DNA of 17,768 nucleotides from Aalborgiella sp031424795 (GTDB lineage: Bacteria > Pseudomonadota > Gammaproteobacteria > Burkholderiales > Burkholderiaceae_C). This document shows positions 14,589 through 17,768 of this stretch, one piece after another. The DNA lies in the NCBI GenBank assembly GCA_031424795.1, contig JANPIC010000072.1, forward strand, positions 1 to 17,768, given 5' to 3'. A program made the position numbers and the translations under genes. The notes beneath the pieces are model-generated. The model had not been told where the DNA came from. It saw only the letters and a list, made by a program, of their open reading frames with translations, and searched no databases. Within the stretch, counting starts at the first letter, position 1. Each line of letters begins with the position of its first letter.

Positions 14589-15389
14589 ATGAGCGGACAT
14601 CCTCTCAAGATCGGACTCTCCGCCAGACTCATGCACCAGCCGCCCACCGAGTTGGGGTTTCGCGGCAAGACCTTGCAGTACTTGGAGCAATCGGTGGCGC
14701 ACTGGATCATGGGCAATGGCGCGTTGGCGTTCATGATCCCGACCCTGAGCGTTGATACAGAAATGGCGCGCAGAGCTATTTCCGTACACAACTACGTTGC
14801 AGCCCTGGATGGACTGGTGCTTCAAGGCGGTGCCGACATCAGCCCCACGAGTTATGGCGAGCAGTCCTTGCGCCCCGAATGGTCCGGCGACCGAATTCGC
14901 GATCAGTTCGAGATCGAATTGGTGTGGGAGTTCATCATTCAAGGCAAACCCGTGTTGGGCATCTGCCGGGGTGCCCAACTCATCAACGTGGCCTGCGGCG
15001 GCACGCTGTACCAGGACATCCCATTGTTGTGCCCAGACGCCGATCCGCACCGTGACGACGATCTGTATGACGCCTTTCATCACAGACTTGAAATTGTTCC
15101 CCATTCAAGGCTCGCCACGCTCTATCCGAGCCCGCAGAGCTGGCAAGTCAACAGCATTCACCATCAAGCCATCAACAAACTGGGCAATGATCTGGTGATT
15201 GAGGCTTTTTCGCCAAGCGACCGCGTGGTCGAGGCCGTTCGCTGGCAAGGCAGCAGCTATATGTTCGGCTGTCAGTGGCACCCCGAGTTCCATGGGCAAT
15301 ACCCCTATCTGCTCGACAGCAGCCCCATCATGCGAGATTTTCTGGATGCAGCGCAACTCGCGGCTGGTCAGCTCTCGAATCGGCGTTAA
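14589..15389 (+). CDS. Class-I glutamine amidotransferase-like gamma-glutamyl hydrolase (peptidase C26 type)
   Basis: A 266-residue cytoplasmic enzyme of the class-I glutamine amidotransferase superfamily, PuuD/C26 branch, which hydrolyses gamma-glutamyl bonds. The catalytic triad is Cys126 in VLGICRGAQLINV (122-134), and His231 and Glu233 in GCQWHPEFHG (227-236). GLVLQGGADISPTSYGE (75-91) is the family oxyanion-side loop, and NSIHHQAI (188-195) is typical of PuuD relatives. The frame extends upstream into the ligase gene, but the ATG at 14589, four bases after the ligase stop, gives the normal N-terminus (KIGLSARLM). It is the third gene of the operon. Working next to a gamma-glutamyl ligase, it may remove or recycle the product of that enzyme. 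No synthetase domain is attached, so a free hydrolase is more likely than an amidotransferase subunit. Confidence 0.92.
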   Translation: MSGHPLKIGLSARLMHQPPTELGFRGKTLQYLEQSVAHWIMGNGALAFMIPTLSVDTEMARRAISVHNYVAALDGLVLQGGADISPTSYGEQSLRPEWSGDRIRDQFEIELVWEFIIQGKPVLGICRGAQLINVACGGTLYQDIPLLCPDADPHRDDDLYDAFHHRLEIVPHSRLATLYPSPQSWQVNSIHHQAINKLGNDLVIEAFSPSDRVVEAVRWQGSSYMFGCQWHPEFHGQYPYLLDSSPIMRDFLDAAQLAAGQLSNRR

Positions 15390-15391
15390 TG

Positions 15392-15434
15392 CTAGCGCTG
15401 TATTTACTGCCTAAGCTGCTATATTATTTATAGC
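15392..15434 (-). repeat. Dispersed intergenic repeat, copy 2 (inverted relative to copy 1)
   Basis: Read on the minus strand, this 43-base element starts with the hairpin GCTAT-7 nt-ATAGC, passes through TAAATACA and ends in GCTAG, as in 7176-7219. It fills the gap between two convergent genes and supplies most of the last sense codon and the TAA stop (15428-15430) of the DUF2189 gene. The hairpin arms are identical in both copies while the loop differs. Confidence 0.55.
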
Positions 15435-16246
15435 CAACGAACTGAACCTTTATAAGCATGCCAGCTGGCATGCCCCAGCCACGGCCCGATGAGCAGCAAA
15501 CCTGCACCATAGGGCACAAGTGCCACAGCGACCAAGGCTGAAACCAGCAGCCCCCACAGCAGCATCACCCAAACATTGCCAAACACCACTTGCAAACTGG
15601 TGATGGCGGCTGAAATGGCGTCGGTATCTTTGTCCAAAATCATGGGAATGGAGACGACGGAAATGGCAAATACCAGCCCCGCAAAAAATCCACCCACCAG
15701 CACATAAACGGCTAAAAATTCCCAGTTTTGCAGGTTAAAAATCGCTTGCATCACACCCGTGGTCGACGGCATGCCGGTGTTGAAAAACACCGCAAACACC
15801 ACCAAAGACGCCCTGCCCCACAGCAGCTCCAGCACAATCAGCACCAACACCAGCATGCCCATGCTGCGGATGTGTTTATCCCAACATATCAGCGATGCGC
15901 CCAGCTCTGGCGCTGCGCCCGAGCCCAGTCGGCGGCTGGCTTCGTACAGCCCCATGGCCAAAAACGGCCCGACCAGCAAGCAGCCAGACGCGATCGACAT
16001 GGCGTACTCGGGTTTGTTGCGAAAAACAACGCCCAGCACCAGCGCCATGAGCCAAAAACAGATGCCGTAAAACGCCGCAATGCCTTTGGCCGCCATCATG
16101 TCGCGCCAGCCGTTAGCCAGCCACGTAAAGGGGTCGATAAACCTTAAAGTGACGATTTCTTTGGTGGGCGCGTCTGAGGCGGGTGGCGTGTAAGGAACAT
16201 AGCCCTGCGCCTTGTCGTTTTCAGGTTCTTGTGTCATGTCTTTCAT
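15428..16246 (-). CDS. DUF2189 integral membrane protein
   Basis: A 272-residue inner-membrane protein of the DUF2189 family, function unknown. A soluble proline-rich N-terminus (about 1-32) is followed by the family-like segment VTLRFIDPFTWLANGWRDMM (32-51). Then come about six hydrophobic helices, roughly 54-75, 84-101, 129-156, 176-203, 216-243 and 243-258. A second in-frame ATG three codons in (residue 4) has GAAAG close upstream, so the true start could be either Met1 or Met4. The gene is transcribed in the same direction as the iron-type permease upstream but is separated from it by a repeat array and hairpin, so it is probably a separate unit. The final codons and stop come from the dispersed repeat. 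Confidence 0.9.
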   Translation of the reverse strand: MKDMTQEPENDKAQGYVPYTPPASDAPTKEIVTLRFIDPFTWLANGWRDMMAAKGIAAFYGICFWLMALVLGVVFRNKPEYAMSIASGCLLVGPFLAMGLYEASRRLGSGAAPELGASLICWDKHIRSMGMLVLVLIVLELLWGRASLVVFAVFFNTGMPSTTGVMQAIFNLQNWEFLAVYVLVGGFFAGLVFAISVVSIPMILDKDTDAISAAITSLQVVFGNVWVMLLWGLLVSALVAVALVPYGAGLLLIGPWLGHASWHAYKGSVRWL

Positions 16247-16294
16247 ACCCGCTAGGGTATCCCAAAGCTGTGGCTTAAACCATTCAGTAAAACA

Positions 16295-16317
16295 CTAGGT
16301 CGGTACGACCGACCTAG
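16295..16317 (-). terminator. Hairpin, possible terminator after the ABC permease
   Basis: A perfect 10-bp stem, CTAGGTCGGT (16295-16304) with ACCGACCTAG (16308-16317), closes on a three-base loop. On the minus strand it follows the permease stop and is trailed by GTGTTTTACTG, a weak U-tract. It would end transcription before the DUF2189 gene. Strength is uncertain. Confidence 0.5.
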
Positions 16318-16371
16318 ACCGACCTAGACCGACCTACACCGGCCTAGACCGGCCTGGACTTTACCTAGACC
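16311..16371. repeat. 10-bp imperfect tandem repeat array
   Basis: GACCTAGACC is repeated with a 10-base period. Two exact units (16311-16330) are followed by variants GACCTACACC, GGCCTAGACC and GGCCTGGACT (16331-16360). A shifted CCTAGACC (16364-16371) lies inside the last codons of the permease. The first unit also forms one arm of the hairpin at 16295-16317. The array lies at the downstream end of the minus-strand permease gene. Confidence 0.85.
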
Positions 16372-17768
16372 GCAACGTCCGGCTCAACATCATCACCGGC
16401 AACAGCCCCACCAAAACCAGCGCCAGCGATGGCAACGCCGCCTCACCCAAACGCTCGTCTCGCGCCAATTGGTAAGCGACGACGGCCAAAGTGTCGGAAT
16501 TGAAGGGACGCAGCACCAGCGTAGCGGGGAGCTCTTTCATCACATCCACAAAAACCAACAAGGCCGCTGCTGCGGTGGAGCGCTTCAGCAGCGGCGCATG
16601 CACGCGGCGCATCAAGCCCAGACCGCTGACGCCCAGCATACGGGCTGAGTCGTCAAAACTGGTGGGAATCTTGGCGTAACCACTTTGCACCGACTGCAGC
16701 GCCACGCCGGTAAAGCGCACCATATACGCCCAAACAACACCTAAAACTGTAGCAGTCACCCAATATCCTACGCCGGCTTGTGGCAGTTTTAACTGTATAA
16801 AACCGACAGGAATCAACAGCCCCACCACAATCACCGCACCCGGAACGGCATAACCCACACCCGCCAACTGCGCCACGCCGCGCGTTAGCGGGTCAGACCG
16901 CGTGCGCACCGCAAAAGCCAAAACCAAGGCTAAGCCCACTGCTATCACCGCGCTGATGCCGCCCAGCATCACGCTGTTCACCGCCCATTGGCCGAACTGC
17001 GACCACGGCGGCGGTGCATCTGCCGACTGCAAAGACGCTAAAAACGGCCGCAACATGAAGAGCAGCGGCAAGATAAACCCCATCAACACGGGCAAACCGC
17101 ACACCAGCCAAGCCAAGACCAAGCGTTTGCCTGACAACCTAGACACCTCAGCGTTTGATTTGACCGGAGCGCTCGCGGCATGGCCACCCTTGGTCACGGC
17201 AAAACGCATTTTCTTTTGCGCTTTGTGCTCTAGTTTGAGAAGCACCACCACGACCAAGAGTAATAACGTAGCCAGTTGCGCGGCGGCGATGCGGTTGTCC
17301 AGCACCAGCCAGGCTTTGTAGATGCCAGCGGTGAAGGTTTGGATGCCGAAGTAGCTGGAAACTCCAAAGTCCGCCATCGTTTCCATCAGCGCCAGCGCCA
17401 CACCTGCCGCCACCGCTGGGCGTGCCAGTGGCAGGGCTATCTCACGCACACGCCTGCGCATGGGTGCGCCCAAGAGCCGTGCGGCGTCCATCAAATGCGT
17501 GGCGCGGTCTGCCAACGCGGTGCGTGCCAGCAGGTAAACATAGGGGTACAGGCAAAACGTGAACACCCAAGCCGCGCCGCCCAAGCTGCGCACTTCGGGG
17601 AACACGCGGCCTTCCACACCAAATGTCGCTCTGATTGCCGTTTGCAGTGGCCCGCTGAACTGTAAAAAGTCGGTGTATGCGTACGCCACCACATAAGCTG
17701 GCATGGCCAGTGGCAGCAACAGCGCCCACTCAAAGGTTTTGCGACCGGCAAAGTCAAACAGCGTCACG
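16361..17768 (-). CDS. Ferric-iron-type ABC transporter permease, two fused MetI-like domains (N-terminus cut by window edge)
   Basis: At least 469 codons of an FbpB/SfuB-type inner-membrane permease, which moves Fe(III) (or thiamine in the related ThiP) from a periplasmic binding protein to the cytoplasm with a separate ATPase. Two membrane domains each carry an EAA loop for ATPase contact. The first is MDAARLLGAPMRRRVREIAL, and the second is DDSARMLGVSGLGLMRRVHA with PLLKRS after it. The segment LLLPLAMPAYVVAYAYTDFL near the window edge is typical of iron permeases. A GTG at 17765-17767 could be read as a start, but family members have another membrane helix and loop before this point, so the gene continues beyond the window. 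The C-terminal codons and stop overlap the 10-bp repeat array. Substrate is inferred as iron; the transporter class is secure. Confidence 0.93.
   Translation of the reverse strand, partial: VTLFDFAGRKTFEWALLLPLAMPAYVVAYAYTDFLQFSGPLQTAIRATFGVEGRVFPEVRSLGGAAWVFTFCLYPYVYLLARTALADRATHLMDAARLLGAPMRRRVREIALPLARPAVAAGVALALMETMADFGVSSYFGIQTFTAGIYKAWLVLDNRIAAAQLATLLLLVVVVLLKLEHKAQKKMRFAVTKGGHAASAPVKSNAEVSRLSGKRLVLAWLVCGLPVLMGFILPLLFMLRPFLASLQSADAPPPWSQFGQWAVNSVMLGGISAVIAVGLALVLAFAVRTRSDPLTRGVAQLAGVGYAVPGAVIVVGLLIPVGFIQLKLPQAGVGYWVTATVLGVVWAYMVRFTGVALQSVQSGYAKIPTSFDDSARMLGVSGLGLMRRVHAPLLKRSTAAAALLVFVDVMKELPATLVLRPFNSDTLAVVAYQLARDERLGEAALPSLALVLVGLLPVMMLSRTLRSR

Noticed and set aside
14493..15104. Minus-strand reading frame of 203 codons opposite the C26-like gene
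   Set aside because: Antisense to a gene with an intact catalytic triad; no domain or ribosome binding site supports it.
12080..15389. Integrated mobile element with its own integrase at tRNA-Arg
   Set aside because: No integrase, transposase or tRNA 3'-end duplication is visible; only a D-arm repeat and a composition shift, which are reported as a tentative finding instead.
16311..16371. Possible CRISPR array
   Set aside because: Units are 10 bases with no unique spacers between them and no cas genes nearby; it is a simple tandem repeat.

Overview
The window looks like chromosomal DNA of a betaproteobacterium, most likely a Burkholderiales member close to the Comamonadaceae. This rests on protein flavour, a moderate-to-high GC content, the homogentisate/IclR gene set, the MoxR/VWA pair, a DUF2189 protein and short dispersed intergenic repeats. 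It is a family-level inference from reading the sequence, not a database match. No transposase, integrase, phage gene, rRNA or CRISPR array was seen. One tRNA gene is present.

Region A (1-7173) handles aromatic catabolism. A periplasmic ABC substrate-binding protein (minus, cut by the left edge) diverges from an IclR regulator (plus). A minus-strand operon converges on that regulator. In transcription order it reads: an unusual metallo-beta-lactamase-fold protein, an FAD aromatic monooxygenase, a 67-residue DUF2783-type protein and homogentisate 1,2-dioxygenase (hmgA). A second IclR gene diverges from the operon head. The monooxygenase plus tiny partner resembles the two-component 3-hydroxyphenylacetate 6-hydroxylase MhaAB of Pseudomonas putida U, which makes homogentisate, the substrate of HmgA. 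The window may therefore hold a short route from a hydroxylated aromatic acid to ring cleavage, with an uptake system and two regulators. Genes for the later steps (maleylacetoacetate isomerase, fumarylacetoacetase) are not here. The MBL protein keeps one zinc site but has lost all three ligands specific to the other.

Region B (7174-12079) is mixed housekeeping. A strong two-way terminator separates the second iclR from a convergent di-haem cytochrome c4-like gene. Divergent from that are a MoxR AAA+ ATPase, a small two-helix membrane protein, a secreted trypsin-fold lipoprotein, a GNAT acetyltransferase and a CoxE-like VWA protein. The MoxR and VWA proteins probably act together as a chaperone/metal-insertion pair. 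A tRNA-Arg(CCT) gene follows.

Region C (12080-15389) is a tight, visibly more GC-rich operon of a CPA2-type antiporter, a YbdK-like glutamate-cysteine ligase and a class-I glutamine amidotransferase/gamma-glutamyl hydrolase (C26-like). It starts just after the tRNA. Its first start codon lies inside a 14-bp exact repeat of the tRNA D-arm. Making and breaking a gamma-glutamyl bond next to an antiporter suggests a thiol- or gamma-glutamyl-controlled ion transport unit. This is the best candidate for an undescribed system here.

Region D (15390-17768) holds a dispersed repeat (inverted copy of one at 7176-7219), a DUF2189 membrane protein, a 10-bp tandem array with a 10-bp hairpin, and a two-domain ferric-iron-type ABC permease cut by the right edge.
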